This document shows, piece by piece, positions 51,609-60,143 of a DNA stretch of 64,000 nucleotides. Numbering within the stretch: the first letter of the stretch is position 1; each line of letters opens with the position of its first letter. The notes below the pieces were generated by a model. It had not been told where the DNA came from, ran no database searches, and worked only from the letters and a program-made list of their open reading frames with translations. The DNA comes from Flagellimonas sediminis (lineage in GTDB: Bacteria > Bacteroidota > Bacteroidia > Flavobacteriales > Flavobacteriaceae): positions 124,001 through 188,000 of the forward strand of contig NZ_JAAAMI010000001.1 of NCBI RefSeq assembly GCF_010500845.1. The letters run 5' to 3'. The position numbers and the translations under genes were made by a program.

Positions 51609-52754
51609 ATGAAAAAACGGCTGTTAGTTGTTTTAATGGGCTTGTTGGGCCTGAACCTTGGTGCCCAAGTCAAAAAGGAGATTTTCGAATCCTTCAAACT
51701 ACAGGAAAGAAGGAATGTTTCCTATTATTTTCCCGAAGATTATTCCGAAGACAAAATATACCCCCTTTTGGTGGTCTTGGATGCCGAATACCTGTTCGAC
51801 CTCGTAGTTGCCAACGCCAAATTCCAAAGTAAATTGGACCGCATGCCTGAGGCCATCATTGTGGGCGTGGGGCAAGCAGAAAATGACATTCGACTAGAGG
51901 ACTGTGCTTTTGACGAACAAACGGGACTCCCTTCCGACAAAGGAAAAATGTTCTATGAATTTTTGGGAACGGAACTTGTTCCCTACCTGGCAACAACCTA
52001 CAAAGTAGCTCCCTTTAAAATGTTGTTCGGATATGATATCACGGCCAATTTTGGGAATTATTTTTTGTTTAAGGACAAGTCCTTCTTCAATTCCTACGTA
52101 AGCATTTCCCCCGTTTTGGCACCAGAAATGGAAAATAGGGTTCCGGAGCGATTATCCGCTTTGGATCAGGTTATTTTTTATAATGTGATTGTGGAAAAAG
52201 AACCTTCTGACGATAGACAACGAATCCTGCAAATGAACCATAGCATCAATTCTATCACCAAAGAATCGTTGCATTATTTCTTTGATGAATATGATCATAC
52301 AGACCACGAGTCTATTGCAGCATATGGGATTAGCAAAGCTTTTGATAATGTTTTCAAAATCTTCAGACCTATCAGCCCCAAAGAATACAAGACAGATATC
52401 CTAACGTCCAGTGAACCTGCTTTTAAATATTTGGAGGACCGATATACCATGATCGAAAATCTCTTCGGTTTTGCAAAACCTGTGGAATTGAATGACATTA
52501 TGGCCATCTATGCCGCTTGCAGAAAAAAAGAGGATTACGAATCCTTAAAACCGTTGGCGGAACTTTGCAAGAAACAATATCCGGATACCATGATGGGTTT
52601 TTATTTTGAAGCCGAATATTACGAATTTATCGGAGAGCCCAAGAAAGCTTTCAAGACCTTTGAAAAAGCCTTCCAAATGCAAGAAATCGATTTCTTGACC
52701 AAGGATATGGCCCTTGAAAAAATTGATGCCCTTAAAGCAGATTTTGGGTATTGA
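51609..52754 (+). CDS. Esterase D-fold protein lacking the nucleophilic Ser, with C-terminal helical repeats
   Basis: 381 residues with a signal peptide (to about residue 20, LGAQ). The alpha/beta-hydrolase part resembles putative esterase (esterase D) proteins: YPLLVVLDAEYLFD, AIIVGVGQAENDIRLEDC and SYVSISPVL. Where the family has Gly-x-Ser-x-Gly, this protein has GYDIT, placing Asp143 at the nucleophile position; a His-rich YDHTDHES is retained. It is probably not an active esterase by the usual mechanism. The last ~100 residues look like TPR-type helices (EPKKAFKTFEKAFQMQ). Probably periplasmic. Confidence 0.77.
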   Translation: MKKRLLVVLMGLLGLNLGAQVKKEIFESFKLQERRNVSYYFPEDYSEDKIYPLLVVLDAEYLFDLVVANAKFQSKLDRMPEAIIVGVGQAENDIRLEDCAFDEQTGLPSDKGKMFYEFLGTELVPYLATTYKVAPFKMLFGYDITANFGNYFLFKDKSFFNSYVSISPVLAPEMENRVPERLSALDQVIFYNVIVEKEPSDDRQRILQMNHSINSITKESLHYFFDEYDHTDHESIAAYGISKAFDNVFKIFRPISPKEYKTDILTSSEPAFKYLEDRYTMIENLFGFAKPVELNDIMAIYAACRKKEDYESLKPLAELCKKQYPDTMMGFYFEAEYYEFIGEPKKAFKTFEKAFQMQEIDFLTKDMALEKIDALKADFGY

Positions 52755-52877
52755 TCATTAGAATCTTGGATAATTAGATAGTTAGAAAAATTAATCCAAA
52801 AAGCCAGTTGTCCAAAATTCCTATAGTCAAATCATCCATCTAAATCCATATCTTTAGGCCTTCACCAAATTTGAGGA

Positions 52878-54239
52878 ATGGCCAAGACCAAAACAGCTTT
52901 TTTTTGCCAAAACTGTGGCACCCAATATGCCAAATGGGTGGGCCAGTGTTCTTCGTGCAGGGAATGGAACACCATTGTGGAAGAAGTGGTCCAAAAAGAA
53001 GAAAAAAGGAGTTGGAAGACCGATACTTCCTCTGTAAAACAGGCCAGTAAACCCCTTCGTGTTTCCGAGATCACCCAAGAAAAAGAACTTCGCTTGGATA
53101 CGTTGGACCAAGAGTTCAACAGGGTTTTGGGCGGTGGATTGGTCCCTGGTTCCTTGACATTGTTAGGAGGAGAGCCAGGAATCGGAAAAAGCACCTTGTT
53201 GCTTCAGATTGCCTTAAAACTCCCATATAAAACCCTTTATGTTTCGGGTGAGGAAAGCCAACGGCAGATCAAGATGCGTGCCGACCGCATTCAACCTAAC
53301 AGTGAAAATTGCTACATCCTTACCGAAACCAAGACCCAGAACATCTTTCAACAGATTGCGGCCTTGGAGCCCGATCTCGTGGTCATCGACTCCATACAAA
53401 CCTTGCATACCGATTATATTGAATCCGCTGCAGGCAGCATTTCGCAAATCCGTGAATGTGCCGCCGAACTCATCAAATTCGCCAAGGAAAGTCACACCCC
53501 GGTGATTCTGGTGGGACACATCACCAAAGACGGCACCATTGCCGGACCAAAGATTTTGGAACATATGGTGGATACGGTGCTGCAATTTGAAGGTGACCGT
53601 AACTACGTCTACAGAATTCTTCGTTCGCTTAAAAACCGTTTCGGTTCCACCGCAGAGCTGGGCATTTATGAAATGCAAGGAAGTGGACTACGGGAAGTGA
53701 ACAACCCCTCCGAAGTATTGATTTCCAAAAATGAGGAAGATTTAAGTGGAACCGCCATTGCGGCAACTGTGGAAGGCATGCGTCCCTTATTGATAGAAAT
53801 CCAGGCGTTGGTAAGTACTGCGGTGTATGGAACTCCGCAACGTTCCGCTACGGGGTTCAACGCCAAACGCTTGAACATGCTTTTGGCCGTTCTGGAAAAG
53901 CGGGCGGGATTTAAATTGGCAGCAAAGGATGTCTTTTTGAACATCACCGGGGGCATATCGGTGGACGATCCCGCCATTGACCTTGCCGTTATGGCCGCTA
54001 TATTGTCCAGCAATGCCGACATCCCCATCGAAAAGGGCATCTGCTTTGCCGCGGAAGTGGGCCTTGCTGGGGAAATCCGTCCGGTACAGCGCGTGGACCA
54101 ACGCATTCTGGAGGCAGAAAAACTAGGCTTCTCCACCATTTTTGTTTCCAAAAACAATAAAATCGGCTTAAAGAACATGGGGATACAAGTCCGAAAAGTT
54201 TCCAAAATTGAGGATGTGGTTAGCCATCTGTTCGGTTGA
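52878..54239 (+). CDS. radA: DNA repair protein RadA
   Basis: 453 residues. An N-terminal four-Cys zinc finger (CQNCGTQYAKWVGQCSSC), a RecA-like ATPase with Walker A GEPGIGKST and the RadA-specific KNRFGS motif, then a Lon-protease-like domain (residues about 290-450) are all complete. RadA is a DnaB-type helicase that extends recombination intermediates. The upstream 123 bases hold no recognisable signal beyond AT-rich spacer. Confidence 0.97.
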   Translation: MAKTKTAFFCQNCGTQYAKWVGQCSSCREWNTIVEEVVQKEEKRSWKTDTSSVKQASKPLRVSEITQEKELRLDTLDQEFNRVLGGGLVPGSLTLLGGEPGIGKSTLLLQIALKLPYKTLYVSGEESQRQIKMRADRIQPNSENCYILTETKTQNIFQQIAALEPDLVVIDSIQTLHTDYIESAAGSISQIRECAAELIKFAKESHTPVILVGHITKDGTIAGPKILEHMVDTVLQFEGDRNYVYRILRSLKNRFGSTAELGIYEMQGSGLREVNNPSEVLISKNEEDLSGTAIAATVEGMRPLLIEIQALVSTAVYGTPQRSATGFNAKRLNMLLAVLEKRAGFKLAAKDVFLNITGGISVDDPAIDLAVMAAILSSNADIPIEKGICFAAEVGLAGEIRPVQRVDQRILEAEKLGFSTIFVSKNNKIGLKNMGIQVRKVSKIEDVVSHLFG

Positions 54240-54290
54240 TCCTTCATTTTAAAAGGTTTATTTCTATATTTAAGAAACCTTCCAATGCAC

Positions 54291-56444
54291 ATGAAACGAA
54301 TTCCGCTTTTCCTGTTGGTTGCCTTATTGGCATCCTGTTCAGATGAAAAAACCGCATCCTCCAACAAAGACTATTTTACCACCTGGGAGCATTATTTGGG
54401 CGATCCGGAGCGTACCCATTACTCCAATCTCGATCAAATCGATACGGCCAATGTTACCAACCTAAAATTGGCCTGGAGCTATAAAAGTGGGGGGCTTCAA
54501 GAAGGAAGGACTACCCAGATACAGACCAGCCCATTGGTTGTCGACGGGGTTCTTTATGGCGTAAATGCCGCTATTGAACTCTTCGCTATTGATGCCACTA
54601 ATGGTAAGGAAATCTGGAAATTCAAACCTGTTTCCAAAGATGAATCAGGATTGGGTGTGAACCGAGGTCTAAATTATTGGAAATCCAATGGGGAAGAACC
54701 CAGCCGTATCTTTTTTACTTCGGGACCACAGCTTTTTGCCATTGACATTGCAACAGGCCAACCCATTACTTCCTTTGGAAATAATGGAAGTATCGATCTA
54801 AGAGAGGGGCTAGGTCGAGATCCTAAAAAGCAGTCCGTGGTGTCCAATACCCCTGGGGCCATTTTTGAAAACATATTGATCCAGGGCACCCGTGTTGGGG
54901 AAGGACCTGGTGCCTCCCCAGGTCATATTCGCGCTTATGATGTACTGACCGGGAAAATTGTCTGGACCTTCCATACCATTCCACAACCTGGCGAGTTTGG
55001 TTACGACACCTGGCCTACCGATGCTTACAAAACTGTCGGTGGTGCCAACAGTTGGCCCGGTATGGCCATGGACCTTGAGCGTGGAATCGTTTACATCCCT
55101 ACGGGATCGGCCGCTTTTGATTGGTATGGAGGAGATCGGGAAGGTGTCGATCTTTTTGCCAATTCCCTTTTGGCGTTGAATGCCAAAACCGGGGAACGCA
55201 TTTGGCATTTTCAGCTGGTGCACCACGATATTTGGGACCGCGACCCTCCTGCTCCACCCAATTTATTGGAAATCAAAAGAGATGGGAAAATCATTCCTGC
55301 CGTGGCGCAAGTGACCAAAAGTGGACACGTTTTTGTATTCAACCGGGAAATGGGCGAGCCCTTGTTTCCCATTGAGGAAAAAGCCTATCCCAGTTCCAAA
55401 CTGATAGGCGAAAAAACCTATGCCACACAACCCCTTCCTTTAAAACCGGAACCCTTTGCACGTCAAGTTTTGACCGAGAACGACCTATATGCCCCAAACG
55501 AAAAAGCTTTTGTGGATGATTTGGTGAAGGGCAACAAAAGTGATGATGCCCCAACTGTTTTGGAAAAATTCAAATCCATCACATCCAACGGGCAATTTAT
55601 ACCGATGGATACCACAGGCGTAATCCTCTTTCCCGGTGCCGATGGAGGTGCCGAATGGGGAGGCGCGGCTGTGGACCCGCGGGACGGGATCATGTATGTG
55701 AACGGTAATGAAATGGCCTGGATCATTAAAATGAAAGCCGTTGGAGGGGGTAACGATTCAAGCATGGGGCAATCCTTGGCACAGATCCATTGCACCCGTT
55801 GCCATGGCGGCGAGTTGGAAGGTCTTGCGGGTATCCCAGAGCTTCAAAATGTGAAATTGCGGTTGCAGCCCGATTCCATCAAGACCATCATACAAAAAGG
55901 AAGGGGCGCCATGCCCGGAATGCCCAATCTTTCTGAAGATGAAGTTGATGCATTGACAGAATTTCTGACGGGTATGGAAGGGGCCAAGGACCATCGGGTG
56001 GAAAAAATCAAAATAGATGTGCCGTATTCCGTGGCTAGTTTTGCACGGTTCAAGGATGACAGGGGTTATCCCGTGGTAAAACCGCCATGGGGCACCTTGA
56101 ATGCTATTGACCTGAACACTGGGGAATATGTTTGGAAAATCCCTTTGGGACATGAGGAAAGCCTAAACGACCCCAATGTCCCTGTATCTGGACTTGAAAA
56201 TTACGGTGGCCCCGTGATCACCAAAGGTGGGGTACTGTTCATTGCTGCTACCAAAGATGAAAAAATCCGGGCCTTTAACATGAAGACTGGAGAAAAAATG
56301 TGGGAAGATCAATTGCCTGCTGGTGGTTATGCCACTCCCATCACCTACCAAGTGGATGGCAAACAGTACATCGTAATCTCCTGTGGTGGAGGCAAAATGG
56401 GAACGGCCTCAGGGGATGAATACCGTGCCTACGCTTTGGAATAA
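54291..56444 (+). CDS. PQQ-dependent dehydrogenase with inserted cytochrome c domain, lipoprotein
   Basis: 717 residues from MKRIPLFLL; an ATG two codons earlier is equally possible. The lipobox LLASC has Cys near 16. The eight-bladed quinoprotein propeller shows LKLAWSYKSGG, FFTSGPQLFAIDIATGQP, TPGAIFENILIQGTRVGEG and HHDIWDRDPPAPPNL. Between late blades lies a c-type cytochrome with CTRCH near residue 501 and the axial Met in GAMPGMPNLSEDE; the propeller then resumes (RGYPVVKPPWGTLNAIDL). It should oxidise a sugar or alcohol in the periplasm and pass electrons through its own haem. No PQQ synthesis genes are in the window. Confidence 0.88.
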   Translation: MKRIPLFLLVALLASCSDEKTASSNKDYFTTWEHYLGDPERTHYSNLDQIDTANVTNLKLAWSYKSGGLQEGRTTQIQTSPLVVDGVLYGVNAAIELFAIDATNGKEIWKFKPVSKDESGLGVNRGLNYWKSNGEEPSRIFFTSGPQLFAIDIATGQPITSFGNNGSIDLREGLGRDPKKQSVVSNTPGAIFENILIQGTRVGEGPGASPGHIRAYDVLTGKIVWTFHTIPQPGEFGYDTWPTDAYKTVGGANSWPGMAMDLERGIVYIPTGSAAFDWYGGDREGVDLFANSLLALNAKTGERIWHFQLVHHDIWDRDPPAPPNLLEIKRDGKIIPAVAQVTKSGHVFVFNREMGEPLFPIEEKAYPSSKLIGEKTYATQPLPLKPEPFARQVLTENDLYAPNEKAFVDDLVKGNKSDDAPTVLEKFKSITSNGQFIPMDTTGVILFPGADGGAEWGGAAVDPRDGIMYVNGNEMAWIIKMKAVGGGNDSSMGQSLAQIHCTRCHGGELEGLAGIPELQNVKLRLQPDSIKTIIQKGRGAMPGMPNLSEDEVDALTEFLTGMEGAKDHRVEKIKIDVPYSVASFARFKDDRGYPVVKPPWGTLNAIDLNTGEYVWKIPLGHEESLNDPNVPVSGLENYGGPVITKGGVLFIAATKDEKIRAFNMKTGEKMWEDQLPAGGYATPITYQVDGKQYIVISCGGGKMGTASGDEYRAYALE

Positions 56445-56446
56445 GC

Positions 56447-57487
56447 TTATGGAGCCGGGTTTGGAATGGCATTATGGATGGCTTCAATACCTTCCAAAAC
56501 TTCATCCGAAAGGTCTACATCGATACTTTCAATGTTTTCCTTGAGCTGCTCCATAGTGGTAGCCCCGATGATATTGCTCGTTAAAAAAGGTCGGGTGTTC
56601 ACAAAAGCCAAGGCCATCTGTGCCATGCTCAATCCGTGTTCCTTGGCCAATTGGGCATATTGCCCGGTAGCTTGGGTAGCAGTTTCACTGCTGTACCTGC
56701 TATAATTGGGAAAAAGGGTTATCCTTGCCTTTCTGGGTGGGATTTCCGTGAGATATTTTCCACTGAGCACTCCAAACGCCATCGGTGAATACGCCAACAA
56801 CCCTATTTTTTCCCGCAAGGAAATTTCGGAAAGTCCCACCTCGAACAAACGGTTCAATAAGCTATAAGGATTTTGGATCGTCAACATTCTTGGGAGCGAC
56901 TGGTGTACTTTGCTTTCTTCCAAATAGCGCATGGTTCCCCAAGGGGTTTCGTTGGAAATCCCCACATGCCTGATCTTTCCTTCGGCAATCAGATCGCGAA
57001 GGGTTTCCAAAACTTGGTGGATGTTATCTTCCCAAACATCAATGGCATGGGCATTGTACCCTCGCTGTCCAAAAAAGTTGGTGTTCCTCTCGGGCCAGTG
57101 TAATTGGTATAGATCAATATAATCCGTTTGAAGACGTTGCAAGCTTCCGTCCACAGCTCCTACGATGGATTCCTTGCTAAATCCGGTACTTCGGATGTGT
57201 TTTCCCCCATGTCCCGGTCCGGCAATCTTAGAGGCCAAGACCACTTTATCCCTGTTTCCTGTCTTTTTGAACCAGTTCCCAATGAATTCTTCCGTTACGG
57301 CGTACAATTCTTTTTTGGGTGGTATGGGATATAATTCTGCGGTATCGAAAAAATTCACTCCTTGATCCAAGGCATAATCCATTTGTTCATGGGCCTCGTC
57401 CTCGGTGTTTTGTCGCCCCCAGGTCATGGTACCCAAGCAAATTTTGCTGATCCTGATATCGGTATGCGGAATTCGGGTGTATTTCAT
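56447..57487 (-). CDS. Aldo/keto reductase, Tas-like
   Basis: 346 residues of the AKR TIM barrel. The catalytic tetrad is visible: Asp in NFFDTAELY, Tyr in the same segment, Lys in VVLASKIAG and His in YQLHWPER. The long GPGHGGKHIRSTGFSKES insert and NPYSLLNR match the Tas/YhdN-type group. NADPH-dependent; substrate unknown. Convergent with the PQQ dehydrogenase, two bases apart. Confidence 0.92.
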   Translation of the reverse strand: MKYTRIPHTDIRISKICLGTMTWGRQNTEDEAHEQMDYALDQGVNFFDTAELYPIPPKKELYAVTEEFIGNWFKKTGNRDKVVLASKIAGPGHGGKHIRSTGFSKESIVGAVDGSLQRLQTDYIDLYQLHWPERNTNFFGQRGYNAHAIDVWEDNIHQVLETLRDLIAEGKIRHVGISNETPWGTMRYLEESKVHQSLPRMLTIQNPYSLLNRLFEVGLSEISLREKIGLLAYSPMAFGVLSGKYLTEIPPRKARITLFPNYSRYSSETATQATGQYAQLAKEHGLSMAQMALAFVNTRPFLTSNIIGATTMEQLKENIESIDVDLSDEVLEGIEAIHNAIPNPAP

Positions 57488-57548
57488 CGTTCTTAAGTTT
57501 AGGACGGTTAAAGTTAAATAATCCTACAGTTTCCAGTTTATGCGAAGG

Positions 57549-58313
57549 TTATCTTTCCACCTCCAACAATATAGGGCAATGGTCACTATGCTTGGCTTCA
57601 GAAAGAATCACGGAGCGTTTCAATCTATCTTTTAATGGTTCGGCCACCATACCATAATCCAAACGCCAACCTTTGTTATTGGCCCGAGCATTGGCGCGGT
57701 AGGTCCACCAAGTATATTGGTGTGGATTTTTGTTGAAGTGACGGAAACTGTCAATAAACCCACTTTTGATGAAGTTACTGATCCATTCCCTTTCCACGGG
57801 CAAAAAGCCGGATACTTTTTTGTTCCGGACTGGATCATGGATGTCTATGGCCTCGTGGCAAATATTGTAATCCCCACAAACGATCAAGTTGGGTCTCTCT
57901 TTCCGAAGGTCATTGGCGTAATCCTGAAAATCTGCCATGTACATCAGTTTGTGGTCCAATCGGTCCAGATTGGTGCCTGAGGGCAGGTACATGCTCATCA
58001 CGGAAAGGTCTCCATAATCGGCACGGATGTTTCTTCCCTCAAAATCCATATAGCCTATACCTGTGCCATATTCCACATGATCGGGCTCTTCTTTACAAAG
58101 TAAAGCCACGCCACTATAACCCTTTTTTTGCGCGCTGTACCAATAATGGTAAGGGTATCCCGCCTCTTCCAAAGCCGAAGTGTCCACCTGCTCTTTCATC
58201 GCCTTGGTTTCCTGCAGGCAGACCACATCTGGATCTACGGCTTTTAACCAATCCACAAATCCCTTGTTGAATGCCGCCCGGATTCCGTTTACGTTATAGG
58301 AAACAATCTTCAT
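57549..58313 (-). CDS. xth: Exodeoxyribonuclease III
   Basis: 254 residues from MKIVSYNVNGIRAA, the standard family start. CLQETKA with the metal-binding Glu, CGDYNICHEAIDIHDP, WWTYRANARANNKGWRLDYGMV and the final SDHCPI His are all present. It cleaves abasic sites and removes 3' blocks during base-excision repair. 61 bases separate it from the downstream aldo/keto reductase. Confidence 0.96.
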   Translation of the reverse strand: MKIVSYNVNGIRAAFNKGFVDWLKAVDPDVVCLQETKAMKEQVDTSALEEAGYPYHYWYSAQKKGYSGVALLCKEEPDHVEYGTGIGYMDFEGRNIRADYGDLSVMSMYLPSGTNLDRLDHKLMYMADFQDYANDLRKERPNLIVCGDYNICHEAIDIHDPVRNKKVSGFLPVEREWISNFIKSGFIDSFRHFNKNPHQYTWWTYRANARANNKGWRLDYGMVAEPLKDRLKRSVILSEAKHSDHCPILLEVER

Positions 58314-58445
58314 CTTTAAAATTTCGTCTAAAATAGCCATTGTGGATGGGTCTCGAAAATTGAATTTTTCAATGGGCCCATTAACTTAAAGAATGCTGGA
58401 TGATATTGGGTTTTGGTTTACTTTTATGGACAAATCTTCTCTGGT

Positions 58446-59000
58446 ATGACAGCACTTCTCTTGATCGACATTCAAAGTGGTTTACAGGAAACGGTTTATT
58501 ATGGCACGGAGCGGAGCAATCCACAAGCGGAAGAGAACTGTCACAAAATCCTGGAAGTGTTTCGCAATAAAGACCTTCCCGTTTTTCATGTGATGCACAA
58601 TTCTACCAATCCTGCATCTCCGCTATATCCAGGTAAAAAGGGAAATGCCTTCCATCCTTTGGTGCAACCTATAGACGAGGAACCTATTTTCCAAAAAACG
58701 GTGAACAGTGCCTTTATCGGAACCAATCTTGAAATAGCTATGATTTCAAGGAACATTACCCATTTGGTCATTGTTGGACTTACCATCGAGCATTGTATAT
58801 CCACATCGGTGCGTATGGCTGCCAATTTAGGGTTTCATGTCACCTTGATTTCCGATGCCACCGCCGCTTTCGACAAAATTGGATATGATGGGATAAGATA
58901 TAGCGCTGAAGTGATCCATCAAACGGAACTGGCCAATCTTAAGGATGAATTTGCCCAAATACAGGATACTGTAACTTTCTTGACGGAACTTGACAATTAG
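58446..59000 (+). CDS. Cysteine hydrolase, isochorismatase-like
   Basis: 184 residues from MTALLLIDIQSGL, the usual family start; a longer frame adds 11. The triad is complete: Asp in LLIDIQ, Lys in FQKTVNSAF and Cys in LTIEHCISTSVR. Members hydrolyse amides such as nicotinamide, or N-carbamoyl compounds, or isochorismate; the substrate is not predictable. It may be cotranscribed with the Gfo/Idh gene 36 bases downstream. Confidence 0.87.
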   Translation: MTALLLIDIQSGLQETVYYGTERSNPQAEENCHKILEVFRNKDLPVFHVMHNSTNPASPLYPGKKGNAFHPLVQPIDEEPIFQKTVNSAFIGTNLEIAMISRNITHLVIVGLTIEHCISTSVRMAANLGFHVTLISDATAAFDKIGYDGIRYSAEVIHQTELANLKDEFAQIQDTVTFLTELDN

Positions 59001-59036
59001 TTCCTATTTTTATAAGGCATATAAATCAATCAACCG

Positions 59037-60143
59037 ATGGTACGTTTCATTTTGGTCTGTCTGACCTTTGCCCTCATGCCCGTTACAAAGCTTTTTTCGC
59101 AAACCGAACCCTTAAAAATTGGGGTCGCTGGTCTAACACATTCCCACGTACATTGGATTTTGGGTAGGGAAGACCTAGGTGATGTCAAAATAGTGGGCAT
59201 CGCTGAACCCAATCGTGAATTGGCCCAACGCTATGCCGACCAGCATGGTTTTTCAATGGATTTGGTCTATGATAGTCTCGAAGAAATGATCACGGCCACC
59301 CAGCCCGAGGCAGTGACAGCCTTCGGCTCCATATACGAACATTTACAAGTGGTGGAGACCTGTGCTCCCAAAGGTATTCATGTAATGGTGGAAAAGCCCT
59401 TGGCCGTTAGTGTGGATCATGCCAAAAAAATGAAGGCTCTTGCAGTAAAGCACCGTATTCATCTATTGACCAATTATGAAACCACTTGGTACCCGACCAA
59501 CCATGAAGCCAAACAACTGTTGGATAATGGCAAGATCGGTGAACTTCGAAAAGTGATCGTACGTGATGGGCATAGAGGTCCTGTCAAAATTGGGGTCAAC
59601 AAAGAATTCTTGGACTGGTTGCAAGATCCGGTGCTCAATGGCGGAGGGGCCATAACTGATTTCGGTTGCTATGGAGCCAATTTGATGACCTGGTTGAAAA
59701 AGGGCCAAAAGCCCATTTCGGTGACGGCCGTTACCCAACAACTTCAATCCGAAAACAATCCAAAAGTGGATGACGATGCCACCATTGTGCTCACCTATGA
59801 CGATTCTATGGCCATTTTGGAGCCTTCATGGAACTGGCCCATCGGTAGAAAGGACATGGAAATTTACGGGCTTACCGGTGCCATTTTTGCCGATAACCGA
59901 AATACGCTTCGGGTTCGCATGGCGGAAGGTTACGATGGTTTTCACGAAGAAAAGATGGTTTTGGACGAACGATCTAATCCCTATAATGATCCCTTTTCAT
60001 TGCTGGCTGCCGTTGTTAAGGGAAAAATCTCGTTGGACCCCAGCGATCTTACCGCTTTAGAAAACAATATGACGGTTGTTGAAATATTGGAAGCAGCCAA
60101 AGAAAGTGCCCAAAAAGGAAAGACCATAACCTTAAAAAAATAA
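59037..60143 (+). CDS. Secreted Gfo/Idh/MocA-type oxidoreductase
   Basis: 368 residues. The N-terminus (MVRFILVCLTFALMPVTKLFSQ) is a Sec-type signal peptide without twin Arg. The Rossmann domain opens KIGVAGLTHSHVHWI, where the usual glycine-rich motif is altered, and keeps the catalytic EKP at residues 119-121 (VEKPLAVSVDHA). The C-terminal domain has GGGAITDFGCYGANLMTW and a WNWPIGRKDMEIYG strand. A periplasmic sugar-acting NAD(P) enzyme is expected, probably with tightly bound cofactor. The next gene, a TonB receptor, starts at the next base after its stop. Confidence 0.87.
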   Translation: MVRFILVCLTFALMPVTKLFSQTEPLKIGVAGLTHSHVHWILGREDLGDVKIVGIAEPNRELAQRYADQHGFSMDLVYDSLEEMITATQPEAVTAFGSIYEHLQVVETCAPKGIHVMVEKPLAVSVDHAKKMKALAVKHRIHLLTNYETTWYPTNHEAKQLLDNGKIGELRKVIVRDGHRGPVKIGVNKEFLDWLQDPVLNGGGAITDFGCYGANLMTWLKKGQKPISVTAVTQQLQSENNPKVDDDATIVLTYDDSMAILEPSWNWPIGRKDMEIYGLTGAIFADNRNTLRVRMAEGYDGFHEEKMVLDERSNPYNDPFSLLAAVVKGKISLDPSDLTALENNMTVVEILEAAKESAQKGKTITLKK

